Position numbers and translations under genes: made by a program. Below are positions 49,661 to 61,266 of a DNA stretch of 64,000 bases, piece after piece. Below the pieces are notes generated by a model, which saw only the letters and a list, made by a program, of their open reading frames with translations, was not told the origin of the DNA and searched no databases. Within the stretch, counting starts at the first letter, position 1, and each line of letters begins with the position of its first letter. The DNA comes from Nageia nagi (taxonomy: Eukaryota; Pinophyta): the NCBI GenBank assembly GCA_050084985.1, contig JBITNC010000001.1:21390001-21454000 (forward strand), read 5' to 3'.

Positions 49661-50420
49661 GATGGCGGCTACACTCACTAGTATGCCTTATACAATACCA
49701 CAAGAAGAATTGGTTAAATTATTTAGTCAAAGTTGTTTAAGACCAATAGCCAGTATTCTCCAAATTCAATAACATATAACTTTTGAAGAAGCTATTGCTC
49801 AGGCAGTAGTTATAAAAAGAGTTAAAATTCAAGATGGAGAACTAAAACTCAAGAAAAAAGAATACAAAAAGGGTAATCAATATGAAAATAGTACTAAACA
49901 ACCACAAAATAATCAAATAGCTATGATGGAAAAAATTTTTCAAGCTTCAAAAATCAAAGAAAATGTTGAACCTAAGCCTAAAAGAAATTTTACCCCATTA
50001 TCAAACCATTAGCTGAAATACTTAAAAAATTATGTGATAATGGTATGATTAAATTACCTGATATAAAACCTGAAAATCCTAATGCTAAAGGAAGCAAATG
50101 GTATAAGGAAAATGAATTTTGTGCTTATCATAGGCAAAAAGGACATAATACAAATAAATGTCAAACTTTACAACATAAAATTCAAGACTTGATAGATAGT
50201 CAAAAAATAGATGTGGATAATCCTGTTGTGCCTTCAAATCAAAATTTAGGGATATATCAAAACCCCTTACCCTCACATCAGGCTAACAATGTGGTAATTA
50301 TCCCAAACCAAATGAACTATACATGGAATAATAAGGATATACCATTTATAGGAACTATAGATGATTCAATACATATGATCGGTATAGCTACAAGAGCACA
50401 ACAATATCAAAATAAATAGG
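49661..50420 (+). pseudogene. gag C-terminus of element B with zinc knuckle
   Basis: After the frameshift the gag domain continues (text matching YTLPQEEL and LRPIASILQIQ in A). Past further stops comes a 124-codon open stretch (50045-50419). It carries the zinc knuckle CAYHRQKGHNTNKC at about 50120-50161, a C-x2-H variant also seen in A, and then a helix QTLQHKIQDLIDSQ. The knuckle normally binds genomic RNA in the particle. Confidence 0.85.
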
Positions 50421-50620
50421 ATAATCCATGAAAAAATCAATTGATATCAAACCCAATTAATATACAACCTATACCTACTCCACAACAACCTAAAGTTTCG
50501 ATAAAAGGTGGTCTTCAATGATAATTAAAAATGTCTCCAGTTAAGATGACCTTATTTGAATTATTACAATAGTCTGAGAGTTATAGGGAAGCTATGAATC
50601 AAATTCTATAAGAAATTCAA

Positions 50621-51676
50621 GTGGATATTAGTAACCCCGATAATTTTATTTCAATAATTGAAAGTTTGAGGATGTATCAACAACCTAGTATCATCTTCTA
50701 CGAACAAGAAAAATTAAATAATGATGGACTAGGCGGACTTGATCCATCTTTACATATAATTGGTAAAGTAGATGGGAAATTATTTAAAAGAATTCTGATA
50801 GATGAAGGTTCAGCTATAAATATAATTTTAGATGGTGCATACAAAAATTTGAATTTATTAGATTCACTTATTTTAGCTCCTTCTTTACAGATTAGAGCAT
50901 TTAATGATGTAGTGTGTTCAACTTTGGGATCAATAGTGCTCTCGATTATAGTAGAGGCTAAAACCGTTCAAACTTTATTACATATAATTGAAGGAAATAT
51001 TATACAATACAACATCCTTTTAGGATGCCCATGGATTAGAGAAATGCAATGTGTTCCCTCAACTTATCATGGATGTTTAAAATACATCTATAAAGATAAA
51101 GTTCATTGTGTGTTTAAAGATCCAGATCCTTATTTACATTGTAATTTAATTTTTGATCCAAATAAAGTGACATTACCATCCCCTAATTTATCAACCATAT
51201 TAATGAACAAAAATATGAATCAATCTGAAGTCATAAAGGGAAAAAATGACATAGCTATACAAGATAAAGATACTTGGGAAAAAGTTGCTAAAACTTTAGA
51301 TGAAAAATATGGGGCTTCTTCATCAAAACAAGTAAATACTACATCTAATAATGACTCATCCAATGTATATCCAATAAAAATTAAATTAATGGATTTAGGG
51401 ATGGGAGAATATGACATAGATGATGTGGTATTTAATATACCCTCATCACAAGAAGTGGGTAAAGTATCCAAATCACCTAGTGTAATTGGAAAAATAGTAC
51501 CTTTAGAAGAAGTACCTAATCAGACAATGTTTATCTATGTGGGGATAGTAGATCCTATGTCAACAATACCCAATCAAACATATGAAGGAAATTTCAATAA
51601 TGATATGAAATATTTATCGCCATGTTCAAGAACATTTGTCTTAAACTATTTTAACAAATGTAATTGGCAAGGATGA
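50621..51676 (+). pseudogene. Aspartic protease and linker of element B
   Basis: An open frame of 351 codons. The protease lies in the first half, with DPSLHIIGKV, active site RILIDEGSAINII (Asp codon 50801-50803), LQIRAFNDVVCSTLGSIVLS, EGNIIQYNILLG and the end block STYHGCLKYI. All three gypsy elements here share D-E-G in the active site. The second half (from about 51130) is a hydrophilic linker. It ends in a TGA at 51674-51676 inside a G-patch-like stretch (CNWQG, stop, GLGRYEQG). The open length suggests this is among the best preserved parts of B. Confidence 0.88.
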
Positions 51677-52487
51677 GGATTGGGTCGATATGAACAGGGT
51701 CCATAGAAAATAATTTAATTACAGTACCAAGATCCCATTGATAAAAGGGGATTAGATTATCAAAATAAATGTAAAAATATTACTAAAGTAGGAAATTTAG
51801 GAGAAGAGAATTTGGATTATAATGAAGAAATTTTAGAGAAAGAATTCATAGTACAAGAAATTATTGATATAAGAGAAGAACAATTAAGTGAAATGGATGT
51901 CTTAGAAGGTGTCGAAATGCTCTTTATTAATAATATTGAGCCACCTTGGAATCATTCATGCTTACCAAGTGATATACAGGAAAAAATAAATAAAAATGTT
52001 GAATCATCAATCATTCCATATTCAGATATACCATCGATAAATATGGTTACAATAAAAGAGAATGATATTGAAGATCAAAATAATGAACAAATAGATGAAG
52101 TTAACGAAAATCAAAATAATAGCCAATACTTCTACAAATGAAGTAATTACTGATTTCTCTCTTATATCATCTAATCCTTTGGTACATGAATTCAAAAATG
52201 TAGATCACATATTTGGTTCCTATGAAAATCAAGTATGCACGAATGAACAAACTCAAGAATACGATGAAGAATATAGTGTTAACGACAATAGCTAGATACC
52301 AGTACCAAATCAATTAGAAGAAGGGTCGCATATGCTTACTGAAAAAGTCTTAGAAATAAATATTAGTAATGATCCTTAAAATCCTAAAATTATTCAATTA
52401 GGAGAAAACCTCACAGAAAATGAACAATAATAAATTATAACCTTATTAAAAGAACAAGAAAAGGTATTTGCATGGTCATATGCAGAC
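51677..52487 (+). pseudogene. Protease-RT linker of element B
   Basis: Mostly open in two frames (51812-52141, then the frame of RT after a shift at about 52130). The composition is acidic and Asn/Gln-rich (EEQLSEMDVLEGVEM, NNIEPPWNHS, ENDIEDQNNEQIDE). The final part, with words like LLKEQEKVFAWSYADM, is the normal entry to a gypsy RT. No catalytic role is expected. Confidence 0.75.
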
Positions 52488-53420
52488 ATGCCTGGAATAG
52501 ATCCTAAATTAGTAGTACATAATTTAGCATTAAAGCCTGATGCTAAACCTGTTAAACAAAAATTACGTAAAATGCATCCTACTATAGCATTAATGGTAAA
52601 AGAAGAACTCCAAAAATTATTAGAAGCTAAATTTATACAACCTATAGATTATTTAGATTGGATATGTAATATGGTACCTATGAAAAAACCAAGTGGAAAA
52701 ATAAGAATATGCATAGATTTTTGTGATCTTAACAAAGTTTGTCCTAAGGATGATTTCCCTCTACCTAGCATTGATAGTTTAGTAGATTCGACAATAGGAC
52801 ATGATATGTTGTCATTAATGGATGGGTTTTCTGATTATAATCAAATAAAAATAGCTACTGAAGATCAACATAAAACAACTTTTATAACTCCTTGGGGTAC
52901 CTTTTGTTATAAAGTTATTCCTTTTGGATTAAAAAATGCTGGGGCAACTTATCAAAGGGCTATGACTTATATATTCTATGATTATATGCACAACATAGTA
53001 GAAGATTATGTCGATGATTTGTTGGTTAGATCTAAACATTAAGTAGATCATGGAAAAGACCTAATTAAAGTCTTAGATAGATTATTAGAACATAAAGTAA
53101 GATTAAATCCAAAAAAAATGTGTTTTTGATGTAACTTCAGGAAAATTATTAGGATTTATTGTGTACCAATGAGGAATTGAAATAGATCCTAGTAAAGTGA
53201 AGGCAGTAGTAGACATGCCACCTCCTACAAATCTAAAACAATTACAAAGTTTACAGGGCAAGTTACAAGCCATTAGAAGGTTTATAGCTCAACTTTCTCA
53301 TAAATGTAAACCATTTATAAAATTATTAAAAAAGGGAGTAGAATATCATTGGGGCAAAGAGTAACAAGATGCATTCGATGAAATTAAAAGATATTTATTA
53401 TCTCTGCTACTGAAAAGATG
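52488..53420 (+). pseudogene. Reverse transcriptase of element B
   Basis: Classic Ty3/gypsy RT: MPGIDPKLVVHNL, PVKQKLRKMHPTIALMVKEE, WICNMVPMKKPSGKIRICID, DFPLPSIDSLVD, LMDGFSDYNQIKI, KTTFITPWGTFCYKVIPFGL, GATYQRAMTYIF and the catalytic YVDD at 53007-53018, all in one open piece (52488-53042). After a stop at 53040-53042 the thumb continues. A run of eight A's at about 53111 coincides with a frameshift, then LLGFIV and IEIDPSKVKAVVDMPPP appear in the new frame. The YVDD and upstream Asp block are intact, so decay in this part is slight. Confidence 0.92.
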
Positions 53421-53880
53421 TACCCTTTTTATTATATATTTCTGCTATTGAAAATGCTTTAGGAACAATGCTTGCTCAAAAGAATGAACACAATAAAGAA
53501 CAAGCTATATATTATCTAAGTAGAACACTTGTGAGCTATGAGATTAAGTACATATATTTGGAAAAATTATGTCTTGTTGTCATTTTTGCTACTAAAAAAC
53601 TTTGACATTATATGCTAAATCATACAACATATGTCATCTCTAAAGTGGATCCGTTGAAATATATGATGAATAAAACCTATCAAAATTCAAGAACTGCAAA
53701 GTGGATAATGCACTTAACTGAATTTGATTTACATTTTATTGGAAAAAAGTTAATAAAAGGACAAGTAATTGCTGATTATCTCACTAATGCTCCATTGCAA
53801 GATAATAAACCCCTTGTCATTGAATTACCCAATGATGGGGTGTTTCAATTAGATGAAATTGAAATACCTATAGAACCTGA
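53421..53880 (+). pseudogene. First (gypsy-type) RNase H of element B
   Basis: Words typical of the RNase H that follows gypsy RT: AIENALGTMLAQ, QAIYYLSRTLVSYEIKY, LEKLCLVVIFATKKL, then VDPLKYMMNKTYQNSRTAKW and LTEFDLHF. One stop interrupts at about 53602-53604. The second part lies in the open stretch 53612-54016. In elements with two RNase H domains this first one is often degenerate; here the Asp positions cannot be judged safely. Confidence 0.78.
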
Positions 53881-54344
53881 AGATGATTGGGATATGACAA
53901 TACACTTTGATGGTTCTCGATGTGAACAAGGTGGTGGAGCAAGTGTTGTATTTATAACCCCACAAGGGATCCCTATACCATATTCATTTAAATTAAAATT
54001 TTCTTGTACAAACTAATAATGCAGAATATGAAGCTTTGATATTAGCATTAAAAACTACTATTAAATTAAAACTTAAAAGAATTAAGATTATTGGAGATTC
54101 TTTACTCATCGTAAATCAAGTGAAAGGAATCTATCAATGTAAAGAACCTTTACTTCAAAAGTATAAAGCATTAGTTGAGGAATTATTAAAATTTTTTGAC
54201 CAATTTAGTATAGAAGTGGCACCAAGATCATCTAATAGATTTGCAGATGCTATGGCTACTATTGAATCTCTTATCCCAGAAGATCCTAAAAAATCTTCAA
54301 TTCAAGTTGAAATAATTCAATTATCTCAATCATCATTACAATAG
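53881..54344 (+). pseudogene. Second RNase H domain of element B
   Basis: A separate RNase H follows the first: WDMTIHFDGSRCEQGGGASV, then after a frameshift at about 54012 NAEYEALILALK, KIIGDSLLIVNQVKGIYQ and APRSSNRFADAMA. The D-G-S, A-E-Y-E-A and G-D-S motifs are the D, E and D positions of the domain. A second RNase H behind the gypsy one is known from the Tat-like lineage of plant Ty3/gypsy elements, which is the main reason for that assignment. It reads open to the TAG at 54342-54344 apart from the single frameshift. Confidence 0.82.
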
Positions 54345-55735
54345 GAAGATGAAGAAAAAAGAGTATTAAATATTGACATAACTGATAAGATAATTGGTAC
54401 AAAGAATTGATAGATTTTTTAAAAATTTGGAACTCTTCCCGCAAACCTTAATAAATCATCACAATGAGCTTTTAAAATTAAAGCAACTAAATATTGTTTG
54501 ATAGGGTATATCTTGCATCGATGAAATTTCAATGGTATTTTACTCATATGTCTTGAATGGAATGATATTAAAAAGGCTATATCCTCTGCCCATGATGGAA
54601 CATGCAGAAGACATTGTAATGGTGTTGCAATTGTGAAATGATTAATATGAATGGGGTATTATTGGCCAACTATGGAAAAAGATTGTTGTGAATATGTTAA
54701 AAAATATTTTAAATGTCAACAATACACTCATTTATTTTCATGACCATCTCAAGAACTACATCCTATACAATCACTTTGGCCATTCTCTAAATGGGCATTA
54801 GATTTAATAGGACAAATTATACCTACATCTTCTGGTGGACACAAGTTCATCATCATAGCAACTAAATATTTTACCAAATGGGTAGAGGCTATTCCCATGA
54901 CTTCCACCATTGGTTCATGAATTGCTGAATTTATAGAAAACTATATTATATGTAGATTCGGTATATTGAACTAATTAATTATGGATAATGGAAAAAATTT
55001 TAAAAATAAGGATGTAAAAGAAATATGTGATAAGTATAAGATTAAACAAATTTTTTCCAGTCCATATTATCCACAAGGCAATGGACAGGCAGAGGCTACT
55101 AATAAAACTATTCGAAACATCTTAGCAAAAATAGTAAATGATTCTCATAGAGATTGGCATATACAAATACCAAAATCCTTATGGGCTTATCATACCAGTG
55201 TATGCACTCCTATTGGGGCAACACCATTCTCTTTAGTATATGCAACAGAAGCCATCCTACCCATAGAATTTGAGATACCATCCCTTAGAGTAAATCTAAG
55301 TGAGCAAAATTCTGATGAGGAAGAAAGATAGACTCGCTTAGATCAATTGTTACTTTTAGATGAAAAATGTATTAATGCTTTAGAGCATATGCGTGTTTAT
55401 TAGAAGAGGATAAAATGAGCTTTTGATAAAAGGGCTCTAATTCATGAGTTCAAAATAGGTGATTTGGTTTTAAAAGAAAATCAACAAACTTCATGAATAG
55501 AATGAAGCTTAGAGATAAGTTTGCTCCAAATTGGTTAGGACCATATATCATTAAGAAAAAATTTGGTAAAGGAACTTATCATTTATCAGATTTAGAAGGA
55601 AATGAAGAGCATGAACCTATAAATATCATGCATCTTGACCCTTCTATACATAAAAAAAAAGTGTACATTAGTCTTCTTTTATTTTATTTTATTGTTGAAA
55701 TAATAAATAAATAAAAGTATTAATATTTGTCAAGT
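54345..55735 (+). pseudogene. Integrase of element B
   Basis: The zinc-binding region is at about 54590-54735 (HDGTCRRHCNG, MGYYWPTMEKDCCEYV, CQQY). The core follows with ALDLIGQI (Asp codon 54801-54803), IMDNGKNF (Asp codon 54984-54986) and NGQAEATNKT (Glu codon 55092-55094), so the D-D-E triad can still be read. Next come SLWAYHTSVCTPIGATPFSLVYATEAILP and a C-terminal part (55493-55714) with KFAPNWLGPYIIKKKFGKGTYHL. Several stops and frame changes are present. It would have joined the cDNA to the target and now cannot be made. Confidence 0.9.
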
Positions 55736-55739
55736 GTTA

Positions 55740-56969
55740 ATGATTAAAATAGAAAAGATGAATCTGGCAAAGGAATCTGCTAAAGGTAGCATAGTGCAAC
55801 CATAAGTACGATTTCCACCGCCAAGATATCCAGGTGATTTAGCATTAACATATTTAAAACATAGATTTGATTTTAATCTCTTAAATTATTTACAATTGAC
55901 TATTGATGAACAATTTGAAAGAACATACCATATGTTTTATGGTATAAAAAATGGTTGGGAAGTCACTTTTTGTGGATACGAAGCTAGCATTATTTTAGAC
56001 CCACAAATCTATTTCACCCATAGGGAAAGAATATCACAGGAAATAATAGCTTTTTGCCTACAATGGCCTTATGGAATACTGAGAATCATCATAAATTATC
56101 AATTAAATGAGTATTCACTCCTTTTAGCTAGGCTGAAATACGTTAAATAATTAACCAAAAGCTTAGAATGGATGGATGAACTTTTACATTATTTACCCCA
56201 TAAAAAGGTAATTTATGATTTTTCAAATACTTTTGTGGCTTTTCCTCCTAGAATGTTACAACAACAATATAGGCAAACTCATAGATTTTCTCGCATGCAA
56301 ATACAACATACAATTTGGAAACAAAGATTAGAGAAAAGACAAGCTTGTCGTATTGCCGAACTTACAACAATGAATCAAATAAGGGTTAGAAATGAGATTA
56401 TCGAAAAACTATCAAAAGAACATAGAGTACAGAATAATGAAAGTTATCTTCCAGGGTTTGAAAGTAGGTATGACAAAGATCTCTTTATGAAAGTTATTTG
56501 TAATGCTCCTACTCCTTTGTATTCAAATATCTTTTCCATGCCTATTGAAATACAACAAAAAATGGCCTTGATGTTATATGATGCACGCGAATCTTACGAT
56601 TAGGATGTCAAAATAAATGGATATCAAGTTATTGTTTGTATCAATGCATTTGAGTTATGGTGTTCTCCTAACTTAGAATATGATTTAATGATATATTTAT
56701 GTCTTCTGTGGCCTATAGAAAAGCCCAAAATAATAGTTGATTATACTCACAACCTGAATTTAAAACATCGAGAACAAATCATCTCAATCACACAAACTGT
56801 AACATTCGAACACTTAGATTATTGTGTTCCAAAAATCTATCATAATCAAGTGGTATTAGATTTTAGTTTTTTATTTAGTTCAACACATTGTTCATTCAAT
56901 CCTGATGCAGTACAAACTTGATTTGAACGCATCATGAATAGATTCCCTAGAAAAATTATAAAATCCTAA
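55740..56969 (+). pseudogene. Unrecognised sense ORF behind integrase of element B (~409 codons)
   Basis: One frame runs from ATG 55740 (MIKIEKMNLAKESAKG) to TAA 56967-56969, with stops only at 55803-55805, 56148-56150, 56601-56603 and 56919-56921. The longest open part is 56172-56603. The protein looks real: RYPGDLALTYLKHRFDF, WEVTFCGYEASIILDPQIY, then a basic region (RFSRMQIQHTIWKQRLEKRQ), then PTPLYSNIFSMPIEIQQKM. It has an internal repeat: the segment from GYEASIILD to LRIIINYQ (about codons 78-122) resembles GYQVIVCIN to KIIVDYTH (about codons 294-338). No family was recognised and there is no signal peptide or zinc motif. Element A lacks it. It could be an accessory protein of the element. 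Confidence 0.7.
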
Positions 56970-58855
56970 AAAAAAAATTAAAAAATTATAAAATCATAAA
57001 AAATTAAAAATTATAAAATCCTAAAAGATTGAAAACTATAAAACACATAAAAATTATAAAATCTACCTAGATGGAAACATCTAGAGGTCACTTGGCAATT
57101 GGGTGCCTTGCCCTTGTATGATGTAAATATATGTTGCATGTCATTGTAAAGGTGATTATCCTGTAAATGTGTAATGTGTGAAAAGGTCATTTTAGAATAA
57201 TCTCCTTGTTATCACTACATTCACTTTGTCTTTTCTTTCATAAAGAAATGATATACCATAGATGATAGAAAAACATAAAGTTTATGTTTGAAGGAAAATC
57301 CATAAACTCCAAACACTTACAACATTAAAAAACTTCAAAGAGAATTTGAATGAAATCATTCTAAGAGACATTAAGAGTGAAAGTTATGTGTCTATCCTAT
57401 TATTCACTTCATCTTGAACCCAAGAATCATTTGATAGTTAAAAAAAAAAAAGGGAGATGACAAAAAAAAAATTGCTACATTATATCAATGATTCTTGGGT
57501 GATTACAATATCCTCTACCGGGGCTATGGACGCCTGACTAGCAATAGAGCAAGGTTGTAGCGGGATCGAGGGGTTAATCCTCATCGAGGCTATGGACACC
57601 TGTCTGGCAATGAGGCATACCTTACGAGTGGTGATATGTCCATTTTGGTTAGCGACCTTCTTTCCTATGGACCTCTATACATTTCATATGGATAGACTAG
57701 CTTATTAATGTCTCTAAGATATTTCATCTCAAATGATCTAAGAAGGGAAATGAATCTCACTACACACACTAGAGTTTATAGATTTTTTATCAACATATAA
57801 TGATATTGTTTGATATCATCTTAGGTTGTTAAATCTTGAGATAAAGAAAGATAAGTTAGATGTTATAATAACTTGGTTATTAATCTAAAATCACCTAATC
57901 TTTTGTCATAATTTGTTTGTGTTTAAAGTCATTTGTATCATTTTGTTAAACCCATTATTTTTGAAAATATCATTACCGTTGAACATTATTAAAATTGATT
58001 TTCTTTGAAAAGGATAAAAATGATTATTTATTGTTCCCCTGACCAAGATAAAGTTAATGTTCATATGCATCCATAAGTCACTAGTGTGTCATGCCAAGCC
58101 ATTTCTACTATTATCTATTACCTTTGAACATTATTAAAATTGCTTTTCTTTGGAAAGGATAAGAATGATTATTTATTGTTCCCCTAACCAAGATAAAGTT
58201 AATGTTCATATACATCCATAAGTCACTAGTTTGTCATGTCAAGAAGTTTATTGTAAAATTGCCAAGTACGGAAGATGATGCATCTGATTCCACAAAAATA
58301 TAATAAAAATATGTCCTTAAATAACTTATCTTATTTAAACAACTACGTTACCAATAACTTAAAGTAACTTAACTTATTAAAATTATAAGTTAGATTTATT
58401 GTTTATAGCAACTATAATAGTACTTATTATTAACTTAGTTTTGAAATTAGTAACATCATCAAACTAATTTGTTGATGTATGTTATGTATTTTATCATTAT
58501 TTAAAAAATTATAAAAAGAATCCTCAAAATTATATATCATACATTCCACAACTATATATATGCATCATACATTTTGAAAATTACATCTATCATTAACATC
58601 TATTCATCATCAAGTAATTAAAAGACAATTATGTTTATTATGATCTACATAACATCAAATTATACCTATTTTATCACAAATCTATGTATAAAATAAAAAC
58701 TCATGCATCAAAAATCATACAAGTACCATAAATATCAAAGATCTATCTATCTATATATACATCATAACAGTCCATCAAAAGGTCATCATAACATCATGAA
58801 TCATAAAATAAAACTACAAGGGTCCAATAACCTCATAAGTATATAAAAAATAACA
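56970..58855. other. Noncoding region of element B between sense ORF and PMD pseudogene
   Basis: 57330-57720 matches 38200-38600 of element A ('aacccaagaatcatttgata', 'gatcgaggggttaatcctca', 'agcgaccttctttcctatgg'). A 145-bp tandem pair starts at 57972 and 58117. A series of 'aaaattataaaatc' repeats lies at 56950-57062 just after the ORF. No other gene is visible. Confidence 0.65.
57972..58245. repeat. 145-bp tandem repeat pair in element B
   Basis: 'attaccgttgaacattatta' at 57972 and 'attacctttgaacattatta' at 58117 begin two copies of a 145-bp unit. They share 'tgattatttattgttcccct' and 'catccataagtcactagt'. I did not find it as a pair in A. Confidence 0.85.
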
Positions 58856-61266
58856 TCATGAAAAAGGGTATCCTCAAGGACTACCCTAACCACTACCTTG
58901 TCCGCTAGGACTACTCGGTCACCTTCACCGTCTACTAGTCTCTTCAGTACCCTGGCCTAGAGGAGTAGTGCCTACGGATCCTGTAGGACTACCTAGATGC
59001 TGAGCTCCTCATAACTTGGATGAACCAATAGCACCTAAGGAAGATGCCCAGGGTGTACCACTCCTGTTAGGAAAACCTTATGACCTTTGAGTCCTGCCTA
59101 GAGATCCAACTGTGCCCTATGCACTACTACTTGTCTCATATGCTAAGATATCTATATGCATATAACTATTTAGAGGTATAGGATAGTGAGCCCCTAGAGT
59201 AAAAGTTGGAACACCTATCAGCCACATCTATACTATACCACTATAAAAATCTTACTGCTAACAAATGCCATGAGTGAAAATTGAAGAACTACTCCTAGAA
59301 ATAGATGCTGCTCCTAACTGATGAGCCTAAGCTCCCTATAAAGAGGAATGAGCCTCATCTCTCTCCTATCTGTATCTATCTTGCTCAACCCTACACCTGT
59401 ACATGTGTGAGTTAACCTGTACCAACTGTATCTCAACTCATATATATCCCCTAGCAAAGTATCAATGCTAGGAACCTATGTAGTAGGAGCCTCCTCGACT
59501 CTGCACGTAACCTCTGGGGTAGCTCCCTCCTCACCTGCACCTGTAGCCTCCTCCTCAGGAGCATCTACAATAACCTCCTCATTGATAGCCTCCTCTCCTA
59601 TAGCCTCCACTCCTATAGGCTCCTTGCCTACCTCTCCCCCTCTTGCTACTGCATCCAACTCCTCAACAACATTGACGTACTGATGAATGCATCGACCCTC
59701 CAATCCACCGTCTAGGCCATCATCTCCCTCCTCCCACTAGGCCTTGAATGCCTCAAACACCTTGATGTCATCCTCCCTGATATCATCCTCTAATGATAAC
59801 TCCTCCTGAGTAGGATTAGGCTCTGTATAAACCAACAACTGTACACCATCTATTGAGATAGTGCCCTCACGCTGATATGGCACTGATGGGGTAGGTACAT
59901 CTTGAACTAGGCTAAACTAACAATGCACTCTCTCAAAATGAAAATACTCCAAAACATTAGCTTAATGACCACTCAAAACATGTGGCTACTGAATACTAGT
60001 AAGCTCAGTGGCCAGCTCTCCCTAGATGGGATACAAATGGTAAGGTCTAAATCTCACTTGATCTGGAATCAAGTGACTAAGCATGTGATGATAATAGCTC
60101 ACATCTCAATGAACTCCATCTAATGGGTGAATATAAAAATCATCATGCCATCAAACTATGCTAGCCTTGTAATCCAAGTGACTACCAAACCCCAACCTCA
60201 GTAACCCTAAAGGATGACCCACAACTATATGCTCATAAGCCCATGCCTGCAAGGTGATAGTAACTGATAACGAGGCCCTATGCCCCTGAGAATAAAAGAA
60301 TAGCTCTATGTAAATCTAAGCTAACAATGTGGGTGCCCAAGCATACACTATACCATGCTACATCATATCATAATAATGGGCAACAACAACCATGGAAACC
60401 TCCCACTACCAATATCGGGGAGAGCATAACACTATACAAAACCCATCAAGTATGAAAAATGGATCGTCCCCTACTGATCCTCCATCCAATACTGGTAATA
60501 TTAAATGCCACTTGAAATAATCTTAGAAATAATAGTATCAACCCAAGTGGCCCCATACAAATAAAAATAGTGGGTAAAGCTCCTATTCTATCCACCACAG
60601 GCAAAATCCTCTGTCCATGAATGGGGAGTCTATACAATCTATGTATATCCTCCACTGTGATAGTCATCTCCCCTATCAAAAGATGAAAGTACATGTCACT
60701 GCATCCCATCTATCTAATAATGCAACCAATAAAGAATACTCCCAATGAATGTGACCCATGTGTGGACCCACTCCAAAACCAATGGACCTAAAAAAGGTAT
60801 GATCGGTTGGACCTAGAAGATCTCTACCCTCCTGTAGAATCGAGTGATATCTACCTCGAGGCTCAAAAATGTCTCGAACCTGTATAATGTTAAAAAGGTT
60901 TAACTCAAAAAAAAGGAAAAAAAATGGTGTTTCATACTAAAATGCTGGTGTTTCTAATAGGTAATACTCAGTCATCGATGTTCGCATCATAAACACCAGC
61001 GACTCTATCATCCGTTTGGCCTAGGTCAGCGACCGAGGCCGAATTATAAAAAATTGCACAAAAAATGTAAATAAAAGCATGATTTACAAAATTTATCTGA
61101 TAGAAACAATCATAATAACTTTTAAATGTCATTCATAGTTTCAATTTTGAAATTAAATGGTTAAATTACAAATTATAAACAAAAAATAGAAAAGAAAGTT
61201 ATTTCAAAACCCTACCTCTTCCCGGATAGGTTGAGAACGTCCAGTGGAGCGTCTATGTGGAGGCAT
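58856..61266 (-). pseudogene. Plant mobile domain (PMD, MAIN-like) pseudogene, antisense inside element B
   Basis: On the minus strand a short exon (61266-61216) reads MPPHRRSTGRSQPIREE, 17 codons ending at a GT splice donor (GAG/GTAGGG). An intron of 336 bp ends at ACAG/GTTCG (acceptor at 60880-60881). Exon 2 opens in phase with VRDIFEPRGRYHS. The PMD core follows: EYSLLVALLDRW, then in a shifted frame LLIGEMTITVEDIHRLYRLP (about 60620-60680), then ITLQAWAYEHIVVGHPLGLL (60210-60260). Behind it are an acidic Glu/Ala region (59476-59760) and a Gly/Ser-rich tail ending at about 58856. At least one frameshift lies near 60690-60700, with stops throughout. PMD proteins occur both as plant genes (MAIN/MAIL1) and inside transposons. 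Here it sits antisense within a gypsy element, with its intron kept. Confidence 0.75.
60880..61215 (-). other. Predicted intron of the PMD pseudogene
   Basis: GTAGGG at the 5' side and TTATACAG at the 3' side are good plant splice signals, and joining keeps the phase. The intron is AT-rich and also contains copies of the short CACCAGCGACT motif (about 60925-61035) seen in the leader and LTR minisatellites of A and B. Retention of an intron argues that the gene was acquired as DNA or lies antisense to the packaged RNA, so that it is not spliced out on transposition. Confidence 0.6.

Noticed and set aside
59465-59683. Plus-strand ORF of 72 codons, Ser/Thr/Ala-rich
   Set aside because: It is the mirror of the acidic Glu/Ala-rich part of the antisense PMD pseudogene; the minus strand explains the sequence better.
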